A stretch of DNA of 64,000 bases from Agarivorans sp. TSD2052 (GTDB taxonomy: Bacteria > Pseudomonadota > Gammaproteobacteria > Enterobacterales > Celerinatantimonadaceae): NCBI RefSeq assembly GCF_023238625.1, contig NZ_CP096670.1, forward strand, positions 2,035,501 through 2,099,500, read 5' to 3'. The position numbers and the translations under genes are program-made. Every line of letters starts with the position of its first letter. Positions within the stretch are counted from its first letter, which is position 1. This document shows, in pieces, positions 39,560-48,859 of this stretch. The notes below the pieces were generated by a model, which had not been told where the DNA came from, did no database searches, and saw only the letters and a program-made list of their open reading frames with translations.

Positions 39560-42500
39560 TGTTTAAAACCATCAAGTACTTATTACTGTTGGTAAGTGCT
39601 TTGTTATTTTGTTTAGTGCTGGCCTTATCATCTAGCGGCGCGACCCAATGGATTTTAGCTAAAGCTAGCACTTTGGTTGATGGCTTAACCATTAGCGAAG
39701 CTGACGGTAATCTGTACCAAGGGATCAGTGCTCAACAAGTAATTTGGCAGCAAGCAGGGCTATATGTAGAGCTAAACAAGCTAGAATTCGCGCTAGACTG
39801 GTTATGTATCAGCCAAACGAAGCTCTGTGTCGATAAATTGCTAAGTAGTGCACTGATCGTGAAGGTGGATACAGCGGCAATGAGCGCAGCATCAACTGAG
39901 CCTGAACAAGCAGAGAGCACTGAATCAAACGACAGCCCTTGGACACCACCGTTCCCATTTGTTGTAAACCGATTAGCGGTGAGCTCGGCCAAAATTAATG
40001 TTGATGGTATGCTAATTTCTTGGCAGGCCATACAAGCTCAAGCTAACTGGCAAAAATCGACTATTTCAGTTGATTACCTACATCTCGATGATTGGCTTTT
40101 CACCATGCCACCCATAGAGGACTCGACTTCACAGCCGCAAAAACAAGCCAGCTCAGCTCAAAGCATATTGCCTTTTGTTGTTGAACTACCCGACGTAAGC
40201 ATGCCTTATCAAGTCATCGTCGATGATTTGCAACTACAAAAAGGCGCTGTTGATCTGACTACGCAAGTGTTAAATTTTCCTTCAATAAACCTACGCGGAA
40301 AATTGGATTTCTCTTATCTAGAGTTGCGCAAGCTTGAGGCAAGCACACCCTGGGGATATTTACAGTTAGCAGGCACTCAAGGTTTTCAAAAGCTATATCC
40401 GTCTCAGTTAAAGGGGCGATGGGAAATGCAAGTAGAGCAGCAGCCGTTGGCCTTAAGTTTTCAACTTTCTGGCGATGGCGAAGGCTTGTCTGCAGAGCTG
40501 AGTAGTGAAGGTTTGCTAGCTAGTCAGGTAGCACTAAATGCCGCTTGGATGGAAACCAACCTTCCTTTTGATTTTAGTGCAGAACTCACGCAAAGTTTTG
40601 AGTTATTACCCGAACAATTATCAATCGACTCGCTGACCATGGATGCTAACGGCGATTTGTCGGGTTACCAATTACAGCTATATAGTGATTTAGCTGGCTT
40701 ACAAGACCTGTGGTTAAACGCCCAGTTGAGTGGTGATCTATCTCAGCTTAGCCAGCTAGCTATCCAAGGAGAACTATTAAAAAATAAGCTTATAAGCCCA
40801 CAATCAGAAACCCTAGAGGAAAGCGAGCCGCCATCTAACCAATACGCAGATACTCAAGAAGCTGTAGGCGGCTTCAATATTAAGGGGAGCGCTCAATGGC
40901 AACCAAGCTTAAAAGCAGAGTTATCGATTGATTTAGATAACCTACAGCTTAGCCATTGGGTTGATTTAGGTAAGGAAAACGCATTACCTAATCTAGATGG
41001 TGTCATTCAGGCTGCTCTCGATGAAAAGCTATGGCATTTGCATAAAGCAGATTTAACCGGCGAATGGTTAGGACTTCCCTTAACAGCTGATATTACTGGT
41101 CAAGGTAATATTGACCAACAAACCAATAATGCAAAAGTTAAGCTTAAACTCGCTAACACCATGCTGATGGCAGAAGCCGCTGTGAATGAAGACCAGTTAG
41201 CGCTTAGTGCGCGCTTACAAGCCGACAATCTAGCAGAATTGCCTTGGCTGACAGAGGGCACGGTTGCTGCTGATATTGAAATATCCGGCCCACTCGCTAT
41301 GCCAGTGTTTTCTTGGGAAATTAATAGCGAAAATGTTGTCAATCAACAGTTATCGCTTGCTAAGCTCATGACAAAAGGGCAGTTAACGCTAGACGAAGGC
41401 TTTAGCGGAGACATAGATCTAGCTCTTGAACGTTTGGCTGTGGCTGGTGAAACGATAAATGCCGCGAGCCTTGCTTATACAAGTAACAATAACCAACAAG
41501 GTTTACGTCTTAAAGCAGAACAAGATCAACGCGAGGCAGAGCTTTCATTGAAAGGCGAGGGGAACCTTTCTCAATGGCAAGGGCAACTCGCAAATGCGGA
41601 GCTCACTGCTGAATTGGGTACCTATTATTTATCTAACCCTATCGATTTACAGTATGCCAACTCTGTGGCCACTATTGGCAGCCATTGTTGGTCAAGAGAT
41701 AACAGTAAAATTTGTTTACTGTCGCCGTTCTCTAGTGATGGGGAGAGTAAAGTGGCGCTTAAGGTTGAGCGGTTCGATTTTGCCATTTTTAATACCTTTA
41801 TGCCCACTGAATATACTGTTGAAGGACAAGCTTCAGCGGTAATTAATGCGAAATTGAAGAATTGGTTACCACAAACGGGCAATCTGCAACTTAGCCTCAC
41901 ACCTGGCTCAATATCCCAAAAGACGGAAACTAACGCTCTCACTCTCAACTATCAAACCGTAGAGTTAAACGCTCAAATTAAGCAAGAGAATATCCACTGG
42001 CAAGCATTATTTGAATCGGAACAACTTGGCGCCTTACGTTCTGCTGGTAAAGCATCCTTAGATAAAAGTGGGGGCATTAGTGGTCAGTTACAACTGGATA
42101 AGCTTCAGCTATCGCCGTTATTACCCTTTATCAATGCCTTAGATGACTTAAGCGGTGAAATAGACGGAACGGTTATAGTTAACGGTAAACTACAAGCGCC
42201 GCAATTACGTGGAGAGATAAAGCTTACTGATGGGCGAGTATCGGGCCCCGATGTGCCTCTTAGCATCGATCAGCTGCACACCGAGCTTAATTTTGATAAC
42301 CAAGTAGCGAGTTTAAACGGTGGGTTTAATAGTGAAGGTAAATCAGCATATTGGAAGGGTGAATTCAGCTGGCCAGATAACCAACTACTTGGCGAGTTAA
42401 ATATCAATGCCAAACTGTTACCGATTAGCGTCGATCCCTATGCAAGTTTGGCGGTATCACCCGATGTAACCGTAGTCTTTTCTGATAGGCTTATCGATGT

Positions 42501-43335
42501 CAGCGGCATTATCGCCGTTGAAGAGGGCGCTATAAAAGTTAAATCCTTACCAGAATCTGCCATCTCAGAGTCTGCAGATGCGATTGTGATTGAAGAACAA
42601 ACGGAAACCGTATCGCTACAGCGCACCAAAATAGATTTAACCGTCACCCTTGCTGAAGTTATCACTCTAGAAGCATTAGGTTTAGATACCAAGTTAAAAG
42701 GAGAATTAAACCTAAAACAACAACCGTTAGAACCATTGCGGGCGAACGGTCGAATTGAGCTCATAGACGGTGAATTTAATGCTTACGGCCAAAATTTGGT
42801 GATTGAAAAAGGCTGGATAATGTTTACCGGTCCTCTAGAACAGCCCTATTTAGACTTTGAAGCGATTCGTAATCCGAACACCATTTCTGACAGCGTTACT
42901 GTTGGGGTAAAAGTGATTGGTTTAGCCGATGCTCCACAAGTAACCTTATTTTCCGATCCCTCTATGTCGCAAAACGAAATGTTATCCTATTTACTAAGAG
43001 GCCGAGCGTTGAGCGACACCGAGCAAGACAATAACGCGCTTTCATCAATGCTACTCAGCGCTGGAATAAATCGCGCAGGCGGCATTGTCGGCAACGTGGG
43101 AAGTAGCTTGGGGCTAAGTGACTTGGCATTGAGTACGGCTGGCTCAGGTAGCTCTACCCAAGTAGAGGTGAGCGCTTATGTATTGCCTGGGGTTGAAGTT
43201 CGTTACGGAATGGGGGTGTTTGACCCAGTCAATGAGCTAACCGTGAAATATGAGATATTACCAAAGCTATTTATCGAAGCGTTCTCTGGTATAAATAGCG
43301 CATTAGATGTTTACTACGAGTTTTATCTAGACTGA
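39556..43335 (+). CDS. tamB: Translocation and assembly module inner-membrane protein TamB
   Basis: The 1259-residue envelope-spanning protein is anchored by an N-terminal helix (about 5-25), with a long beta-taco body and a C-terminal DUF490 domain (about 900-1259) that contacts TamA. Late motifs include LEQPYLDFEAIRNP and LSYLLRGR, typical of the family. It overlaps tamA by 4 bases (ATGA), so translation is probably coupled. It belongs to the same bridge-like lipid-transfer superfamily as the AsmA protein at 1.4-3.3 kb. Its stop is followed five bases later by the octamer repeat, and the reading frame is not affected. Confidence 0.94.
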   Translation: MMFKTIKYLLLLVSALLFCLVLALSSSGATQWILAKASTLVDGLTISEADGNLYQGISAQQVIWQQAGLYVELNKLEFALDWLCISQTKLCVDKLLSSALIVKVDTAAMSAASTEPEQAESTESNDSPWTPPFPFVVNRLAVSSAKINVDGMLISWQAIQAQANWQKSTISVDYLHLDDWLFTMPPIEDSTSQPQKQASSAQSILPFVVELPDVSMPYQVIVDDLQLQKGAVDLTTQVLNFPSINLRGKLDFSYLELRKLEASTPWGYLQLAGTQGFQKLYPSQLKGRWEMQVEQQPLALSFQLSGDGEGLSAELSSEGLLASQVALNAAWMETNLPFDFSAELTQSFELLPEQLSIDSLTMDANGDLSGYQLQLYSDLAGLQDLWLNAQLSGDLSQLSQLAIQGELLKNKLISPQSETLEESEPPSNQYADTQEAVGGFNIKGSAQWQPSLKAELSIDLDNLQLSHWVDLGKENALPNLDGVIQAALDEKLWHLHKADLTGEWLGLPLTADITGQGNIDQQTNNAKVKLKLANTMLMAEAAVNEDQLALSARLQADNLAELPWLTEGTVAADIEISGPLAMPVFSWEINSENVVNQQLSLAKLMTKGQLTLDEGFSGDIDLALERLAVAGETINAASLAYTSNNNQQGLRLKAEQDQREAELSLKGEGNLSQWQGQLANAELTAELGTYYLSNPIDLQYANSVATIGSHCWSRDNSKICLLSPFSSDGESKVALKVERFDFAIFNTFMPTEYTVEGQASAVINAKLKNWLPQTGNLQLSLTPGSISQKTETNALTLNYQTVELNAQIKQENIHWQALFESEQLGALRSAGKASLDKSGGISGQLQLDKLQLSPLLPFINALDDLSGEIDGTVIVNGKLQAPQLRGEIKLTDGRVSGPDVPLSIDQLHTELNFDNQVASLNGGFNSEGKSAYWKGEFSWPDNQLLGELNINAKLLPISVDPYASLAVSPDVTVVFSDRLIDVSGIIAVEEGAIKVKSLPESAISESADAIVIEEQTETVSLQRTKIDLTVTLAEVITLEALGLDTKLKGELNLKQQPLEPLRANGRIELIDGEFNAYGQNLVIEKGWIMFTGPLEQPYLDFEAIRNPNTISDSVTVGVKVIGLADAPQVTLFSDPSMSQNEMLSYLLRGRALSDTEQDNNALSSMLLSAGINRAGGIVGNVGSSLGLSDLALSTAGSGSSTQVEVSAYVLPGVEVRYGMGVFDPVNELTVKYEILPKLFIEAFSGINSALDVYYEFYLD

Positions 43336-43800
43336 AGTGGCTTCGTCGCTTCGTCGCTTCGTCGCTTCGTCGCTTCGTCGCTTCGTCGCTTCGTCGCTTC
43401 GTCGCTTCGTGGTTTCGTGGCTTTAAAGCTGCGAGTCAACGGTGTTACATGCAGCGTGTTCTAAATTTTGTTGTCACCATCACCGGCCTCATTCAAACAA
43501 CCGCCATAGAATAGTGCACCAGCCAATGATGACGCTTGTCAGCCTTACGCACGTTGTTCACTGACCCTATAAGTACAGATTGCTGCTCTTCTCAAACCCA
43601 AAAAGGCCGATGCGCCTTAGCCTTTACAAATGATTTTCGATTAAACATTGCGCAACTTGCTAAAAGAATAAATGCAATGCATAGATCGACCTATCACTTA
43701 TAAAATAACGCAAAGACTCATTTTTATAACATAATGGTTTGCTGGTGAAGCGTAATTAACAATGCGAATAGATAAAATACTAATTGCAGCGGAGAGTTTC
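43336..43800. other. Intergenic region between tamB and the symporter gene
   Basis: The first 85 bases hold the octamer tandem repeat. The remaining 380 bases show no open frame with family resemblance, no tRNA and no strong terminator; AAGGC/GCCTT at about 43600-43620 could make a weak hairpin. The last 100 bases are AT-rich (CTTATAAAATAACG and TTATAACATAATGG), where a promoter for the symporter gene may lie. Confidence 0.5.
43341..43420 (+). repeat. Octanucleotide tandem repeat (CTTCGTCG), 8 perfect + 2 variant units
   Basis: Eight uninterrupted copies of CTTCGTCG fill 43341-43404, followed by CTTCGTGG and TTTCGTGG to 43420. The array begins five bases after the tamB stop codon. An 8-bp pure repeat of this length is prone to slipped-strand change, but being outside the gene it would not shift the tamB frame. 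Confidence 0.97.
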
Positions 43801-45171
43801 ATGGGCAATGTTCATTTAACGGTTAAAGAAAAAGTAGCATACGGATTAGGAGATACAGGGTGTAATTTTGTATGGCAAACGGTCATGCTTTTTTTAGCGT
43901 ATTACTACACTGATGTATATGGTTTATCACCGGTTCACATGGGAACCATGTTTCTCTTGGTAAGGTTTATTGATGCGATTACCGATCCGTTAATGGGGTC
44001 GTTAGTTGATAGAACGAGAACCAAACACGGACAATTTCGCCCTTATATACTGTGGATGGCAGTCCCCTTTGGCGTCGCGTGTATGATTACTTTCTATACC
44101 CCTGACTTGGGAACGACGGGGAAAATTATATATGCTTACTGCTCATACATTTTGCTCACTTTAATGTATACCGCAATAAACGTTCCTTATTGCGCCATGG
44201 CGAATGCTATGACCGATGACCCAAAACAACGTGTTTCTCTGCAATCTTATCGTTTTGCCTTAAGCACTGCGGGCGGATTGGTAGTGGCACTCGTCGCTCT
44301 ACCTTTAGTGAAATATATTGGCCAAGGTGATGAACAAAAAGGCTACTTGGGCGCAATGGTAATAATGGGCATCGGAGCAATGGTGTTATTCTTCTATTGT
44401 TTTGCTAATACCAAAGAGCACATCACAACCGAAGTTAATCAAAGCCAAAAAAATTCTGCATTTGGTGACATAAAACTATTATGGGAAAATACCCAATGGC
44501 GAGTGCTGTTTATACTTAATATCGTGTTGTTGACCGGGGTTGTGTTAAAAGCTGCGTCCACCATGTACTACGTAAATAGTGTAATGGGCCGTCCCGATTT
44601 AGCGACCTGGATGATGGTAGCTGGTATGCTAGCCAACATTGTGGGTGCTATGGCCTCAGCGCCGGTGATAGGTCGTTTTGATAAAGCTAAGACTTACAAA
44701 GTCTTGATTGGCGTGTCAGGGCTTCTTTCTGGCTTGATGTTTTTCATAGAGCCTAGCAATATTTTACTGATATTTACTGTGATGATCGTGTTGAGTGTGG
44801 TGCAAATGAGCACAACACCGATATTGTGGAGCATGATGAGTGATGTGGTTGATTATGAAAAATCGCGCAGTGGTCGCTCTTTAAGTGGCATGGTTTTTTC
44901 AACTAACTTGTTTGCAATAAAAGCGGGTATTGCTATTGGTGGCGCTTTGGTCGGTTGGAGTCTTGCTGGTGCAGGATATGTTGGTGGAGCAGAGTCACAG
45001 TCTAGCCAAGCAATAACGTGGATAAACATGTTGTATACATTACTGCCTGGGCTATTTTTTGTTTCGTTGGTGTTTATTATGCACTATTACCGTTTAGATG
45101 CAGATAAACTAAAACTGATAAAAACAACATCAAATAAAACCGATAGCGAGCTCGTTGCTGAAGCGGTTTAA
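43801..45171 (+). CDS. GPH-family sugar:cation symporter (MelB-like)
   Basis: The 456-residue inner-membrane transporter has about twelve helices. The family motif appears as DAITDPLMGSLVDRTRTKHGQFRPY split over the loop after helix 2, and YYTDVYGLS matches the helix-1/2 region of MelB. It belongs to glycoside-pentoside-hexuronide:cation symporters; the sugar cannot be inferred. The ATG at 43801 has GGAG six bases upstream, so I prefer it to the in-frame ATG at 43762. No glycoside hydrolase is directly beside it, which leaves the substrate open. Confidence 0.87.
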   Translation: MGNVHLTVKEKVAYGLGDTGCNFVWQTVMLFLAYYYTDVYGLSPVHMGTMFLLVRFIDAITDPLMGSLVDRTRTKHGQFRPYILWMAVPFGVACMITFYTPDLGTTGKIIYAYCSYILLTLMYTAINVPYCAMANAMTDDPKQRVSLQSYRFALSTAGGLVVALVALPLVKYIGQGDEQKGYLGAMVIMGIGAMVLFFYCFANTKEHITTEVNQSQKNSAFGDIKLLWENTQWRVLFILNIVLLTGVVLKAASTMYYVNSVMGRPDLATWMMVAGMLANIVGAMASAPVIGRFDKAKTYKVLIGVSGLLSGLMFFIEPSNILLIFTVMIVLSVVQMSTTPILWSMMSDVVDYEKSRSGRSLSGMVFSTNLFAIKAGIAIGGALVGWSLAGAGYVGGAESQSSQAITWINMLYTLLPGLFFVSLVFIMHYYRLDADKLKLIKTTSNKTDSELVAEAV

Positions 45172-45182
45172 GTCATGCAAAA

Positions 45183-45210
45183 CAAGCCAGTATCGTCTGA
45201 TATTGGCTTG
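45183..45210. terminator. Hairpin between the convergent symporter and cnoX genes
   Basis: CAAGCCAGTATC (45183-45194) pairs with GATATTGGCTTG (45199-45210) with one G-T pair. Read on the minus strand it is followed by TTTTG, so it best serves cnoX. Confidence 0.65.
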
Positions 45211-45228
45211 CTCTCACCCCTTACAGGC

Positions 45229-46086
45229 CTAATAAAGCAAACTAAAGTACTTTCGTCTAAATTGTGATGAAAGCGGGTCACCATTCAAGGTAGCAAGTAT
45301 ATCGAGGAAGTTTTTCTTAATTTTCCCGTCTACTGATTCAAGGTCTTTTTGTAGGATAGCGAACAACAACTCTAAAGCCTCTTGGTTTCTACCTGCTTGA
45401 GAATATTGAATGGCTAAATTTAAGCGTAGCTCAGCAGAGTCTTCACTGGTGGCTAACCTGGCTTCTAAGGCTTGTATCTCTGGGCTTTCTGCGGCAGCCT
45501 TTAAGAGTTCTAACTGGCTTTTTAGTTCGTGAAAATCAGCTTGTTGGTCTTCTAAAGGTAAGGCATTTAGCAGTGTTTCTGCTTCTTCGGCATGTTGATT
45601 ATTTAATAAAGCTTGAATAAGCACCAAAATGATATCGTTGCGTTGCGGAGCCAATTGGTGCGCTTCTCTTATGACGCTAAGCGCTTCTGCTGACTGGTCG
45701 GCCTCAAGTAAAGCTTTAGCTTTGGCTAGCAATTGTTCTTCTGGAGCGGGTAAATGACGAACGATGGTTTCTGCAATCACTTCTGGAGAGGGGATGTCGG
45801 TAAACCCATCTACAGGTCTGCCTTCCTTTAGAATGACTACCGCAGGAGCCTGTGCTACTCCTAGTTGCTGTGCAAGTTGGGCCAACTCATCCATATTAAG
45901 CTTAGCCAAGACAAAGCTTTCACCGGTTTGCTGGTGGATTTGCTGTAACAGTCCAAATAAAGGCTCACACTGGGGGCTAGCGGGTGACCAAAACTGTACG
46001 ACTACAGGTTGATTAAATGAGCCTTCAATTAATACCTGTTGGGCATTTTCAAAGCTAATATCGATAACAGATGTAGTGGGCTGCAT
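45229..46086 (-). CDS. cnoX: Chaperedoxin CnoX (YbbN), thioredoxin-TPR protein
   Basis: Holdase chaperone that protects substrates under oxidising stress and hands them to GroEL. The protein has 285 residues (E. coli YbbN has 284). The N-terminal thioredoxin domain has SPQC (Ser37 to Cys40) in place of CxxC, as in E. coli CnoX, which has SQHC. A TPR-like C-terminal half ends in FRRKYFSLLY, as in the E. coli protein. I favour ATG 46086; ATG 46098 is also possible, with no clear ribosome site for it. It is convergent with the symporter gene. Confidence 0.9.
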   Translation of the reverse strand: MQPTTSVIDISFENAQQVLIEGSFNQPVVVQFWSPASPQCEPLFGLLQQIHQQTGESFVLAKLNMDELAQLAQQLGVAQAPAVVILKEGRPVDGFTDIPSPEVIAETIVRHLPAPEEQLLAKAKALLEADQSAEALSVIREAHQLAPQRNDIILVLIQALLNNQHAEEAETLLNALPLEDQQADFHELKSQLELLKAAAESPEIQALEARLATSEDSAELRLNLAIQYSQAGRNQEALELLFAILQKDLESVDGKIKKNFLDILATLNGDPLSSQFRRKYFSLLY

Positions 46087-46234
46087 AGTGTTTTCCATTA
46101 TATTGTTTAGTCTTAATTTGGTGACTAAATGCATGTTTTTCAAGTCAATGTCGAAGATTAACAAAATAGCGGTAAAAAAGGTGAGTTTAAAGGGGTAATA
46201 TAAGGCGAATTATTGCTAGCTTTAATTGGATTTT

Positions 46235-47038
46235 ATGGACTCTTTATCCTTAGCTGATTTAACCATTTTGTTGGTCGAACCCTCAAATATGCAGCGCAAC
46301 ATCATTCGAACGCGTTTACACGAAGCGGGTGTTGATAACTTTTTGTTGGCAGAAAATTGCCAACAAGCGCTAGAAATAGCGTTAAAAACTGCCCCTGACT
46401 TAGTGGTTAGTTCAATGTATTTTTCGGACGGTACAGCCACCGATCTGGTTCAACAACTACGTGCCAATAATCTTAGCCGCGATGTTGCCTTTATGTTGAT
46501 CTCTAGCGAAGCATGCCACCATACTTTAGATGCAATTAAGCAAGCGGGGGTGATTGCGATGTTACCCAAGCCCTTTGAATTCACCCATTTGTTAGCCGCA
46601 TTACAGGCAACGATTAGTTATATCGAACCTGATAGTGAAGTGATCAATAATATTGATATCTCCGACAAAACCATACTCGTGGTAGACGATAGCCAAACTG
46701 CTCGTCGCCATATTTCGAAGGTCTTGGAAAATATCGGACTGATTAACTTATTAGTGGCCGAACATGGGCAAGAAGCCTTAACGATATTAGAAAGCAATCA
46801 GGTTGACTTGGTGATCACTGATTACAATATGCCGGTGATGGATGGGGCCGCTTTAATCGAAGCACTGAGGCAACATCCTAAGTTTTGTGACATTCCAGCC
46901 TTAATGGTAACTTCAGAAAATAACTGCGCCAAATTAGATGGGGTTCGGCAAAGCGGTGTTTCCGCTTTGGTAGACAAGCCTTTTGATATTGACGCAGTAA
47001 AACAGGTGCTTACGCGGTTATTTGAAGTCGAAAAATAG
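46235..47038 (+). CDS. Tandem receiver-domain protein, first receiver degenerate
   Basis: The 267-residue protein has two CheY-like receiver domains and no output domain. In the second (about 144-267) the acidic pair Asp151/Asp152, phosphoacceptor Asp196, Thr in MVTSE and Lys in DKPFD are all present. In the first (1-130) the acidic pair is replaced by Glu-Pro (15-16) and the expected phosphoacceptor position is Ser60, so it probably cannot be phosphorylated, although the PKPF lysine remains. No kinase gene is adjacent. The ATG at 46235 is chosen; the frame extends to a TTG at 46226. The role is presumably in a phosphorelay or chemotaxis-type signalling. Confidence 0.85.
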   Translation: MDSLSLADLTILLVEPSNMQRNIIRTRLHEAGVDNFLLAENCQQALEIALKTAPDLVVSSMYFSDGTATDLVQQLRANNLSRDVAFMLISSEACHHTLDAIKQAGVIAMLPKPFEFTHLLAALQATISYIEPDSEVINNIDISDKTILVVDDSQTARRHISKVLENIGLINLLVAEHGQEALTILESNQVDLVITDYNMPVMDGAALIEALRQHPKFCDIPALMVTSENNCAKLDGVRQSGVSALVDKPFDIDAVKQVLTRLFEVEK

Positions 47039-47045
47039 CCTGGGT

Positions 47046-47330
47046 TTACTCAAATATTTGATCACCCATCTGATCGATAAAGGTTTTACACTTATGCAAC
47101 GCTAGCTCGGCGGCATCGTCTGAGCTAGCGCAGGTGTCTGAACGAATAAACGTATGTTCTCTCAACTCGCCATCGATAGTTTTACTGATTACTGCCGCTA
47201 CTCGGTACTGGCCATTTGCTGATTGAGGGCTAGGCGCAATAGTAAAGTCGCTATATTGTTCTTCAGGGTAGCTTTTGGCTTTAGCTGGCTCTGATTCAAA
47301 TAATTTCTTAAAAGCTGAAAAGATACTCAT
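47046..47330 (-). CDS. HlyU-family protein
   Basis: The 94-residue small protein carries the HlyU family pattern: an N-terminal FSAFKKLF helix, YSDFTIAPSPQSANGQYRVAA-type strands, and a C-terminal DAAELALHKCKTFIDQ helix. The family is annotated as HlyU transcriptional activator in databases, but these short proteins are different from the ArsR-type HlyU of Vibrio and have no visible DNA-binding helix-turn-helix. The function is unknown. It converges on the double-receiver gene, 7 bases from it. Confidence 0.7.
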   Translation of the reverse strand: MSIFSAFKKLFESEPAKAKSYPEEQYSDFTIAPSPQSANGQYRVAAVISKTIDGELREHTFIRSDTCASSDDAAELALHKCKTFIDQMGDQIFE

Positions 47331-47446
47331 GTTGATGATTTTCCTAAAATTAAGCTAAAACATGCTAAACAGCTACGCGCTTAGTCGGCTGTTTACGGTA
47401 TGATGCATCATAACGAGCAAATCACCACAACCGCAATGGTATTACT

Positions 47447-48856
47447 GTGAACTTAGAGATTATTTCTTCTCAATTTAGTCAAATTAGCCTTTTGGTTACC
47501 TTATTTTTATTGTTTCTTGTTTTATTATTGTTAGTGGTAAATCGTATAAACACTGGCACTACCAGTAAACAAACTGACTTGTTAAAGCAAAATATTGAAC
47601 AACAACTCCTTGAGCAAGAACAGTTGAAATTAAACGCTGATGCGCTGCAGCAACGTTTACAAGATCAGCTCATTAGTAATGCTGAATTACGCAACGAACT
47701 CGAGAATTTAACCACAGTGAAGGAACAGTTCGATACTAGCCAACAGCTGTTACAACGTGAGCAACAGCGCTGCGCCTTATTGCAGCAAAAGGACCTCACT
47801 TTGCAAGAGCGCATTACTTATCTGGAAAAAAGTGAAGAGCGGGTAAATGCTCAATTTGAACTGTTAGCTAATCGTATTTTCTCGGAGAAGGGGGTAGAGC
47901 TTCAGCAACAAAGTAAGCTGAGTATCGAATCAGTGTTACAGCCTTTAAAGCAACAGTTGGATGGCTTTAAGCAACAGATTCAGAACAGTTACGAGAATGA
48001 GGCTAAGCAACGCCATTCACTGAAAGATCAGATAGTCACATTACAACAACTCAATCAACAAATGAGCGATGATGCTGTAAAGTTAACTAAAGCGTTAAAA
48101 GGCGATAACAAGCAGCAGGGAGACTGGGGAGAGTTAATTCTTGAGCAAATCCTTCAATCTTCAGGCTTGAGAGAGGGGCACGAATATCAAACTCAAGTAG
48201 TTGGTGTCAATCAGCATGGTAAAACCATTAAGCCTGATGTGGTGGTGAAATTACCCGACGACAGAGCTGTCATTGTTGATTCTAAAGTCAATCTGGTTGC
48301 CTATGAACGCTATTACAATAGTGATCAGCAAGAGGTCCAACAAAGTGCTTTAAAAGAACATGCAAAAAGCTTAAGAAGTCAGATCATTGGTTTGAGTAAA
48401 AAAGATTACCATACGCTTTATCAGCTACAATCTTTGGATTATGTATTGTTGTTTGTGCCTATAGAAGGTGCATATCTAAGTGCCTTGGAACAAGATCCTA
48501 GCTTAGTGAAATTTGCGGTTGAATTGAATATTTTGCTGGTAAGCCCTAGCAGCCTAATGGTGGCGTTACGTACTATTCAAAACCTCTGGCGCAGCGAACA
48601 TCAACAACAAAATGCTCAGGTGATCGCCCAACGCGCTGGTAAGTTATTTGATAAGTTTGTAGCTTTCACTGAAGATCTCCAAAACCACGGCCAGCAATTA
48701 CAGCGTTCTAACGACAGTTATCAACATGCCATGAGCAAACTAAGTACCGGTAAAGGTAATTTAGTTAGGCAAGCACAGTTGTTAAAGGATTTACAAGTCA
48801 GTTCAAGCAAATCATTGGAAGCCAAGCTGCTAGCCGATAGCCAGCAGCAAGACTAG
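47447..48856 (+). CDS. rmuC: DNA recombination protein RmuC
   Basis: RmuC-family proteins limit recombination at inverted repeats; the core resembles a restriction-endonuclease fold. The 469-residue protein has an N-terminal membrane helix (about 12-32), a long Gln- and Glu-rich coiled coil (45-215), then the conserved core with QGDWGELILEQILQSSGL, KPDVVVKLP and VDSKVNL. The start is GTG at 47447, without a strong ribosome site. It converges on malZ, with 3 bases between the stops. The biochemical activity in vivo is not settled for the family. Confidence 0.92.
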   Translation: MNLEIISSQFSQISLLVTLFLLFLVLLLLVVNRINTGTTSKQTDLLKQNIEQQLLEQEQLKLNADALQQRLQDQLISNAELRNELENLTTVKEQFDTSQQLLQREQQRCALLQQKDLTLQERITYLEKSEERVNAQFELLANRIFSEKGVELQQQSKLSIESVLQPLKQQLDGFKQQIQNSYENEAKQRHSLKDQIVTLQQLNQQMSDDAVKLTKALKGDNKQQGDWGELILEQILQSSGLREGHEYQTQVVGVNQHGKTIKPDVVVKLPDDRAVIVDSKVNLVAYERYYNSDQQEVQQSALKEHAKSLRSQIIGLSKKDYHTLYQLQSLDYVLLFVPIEGAYLSALEQDPSLVKFAVELNILLVSPSSLMVALRTIQNLWRSEHQQQNAQVIAQRAGKLFDKFVAFTEDLQNHGQQLQRSNDSYQHAMSKLSTGKGNLVRQAQLLKDLQVSSSKSLEAKLLADSQQQD

Positions 48857-48859
48857 TGC

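Noticed and set aside
41625-41948. Minus-strand open frame inside tamB (and similar shadow frames throughout)
   Set aside because: No ribosome site or family resemblance, and the opposite strand carries a well-supported gene.
43341-43420. CTTCGTCG array as a CRISPR or as part of the tamB coding frame
   Set aside because: Units are only 8 bp with no spacers, and the array starts after an in-frame stop codon of a complete TamB.
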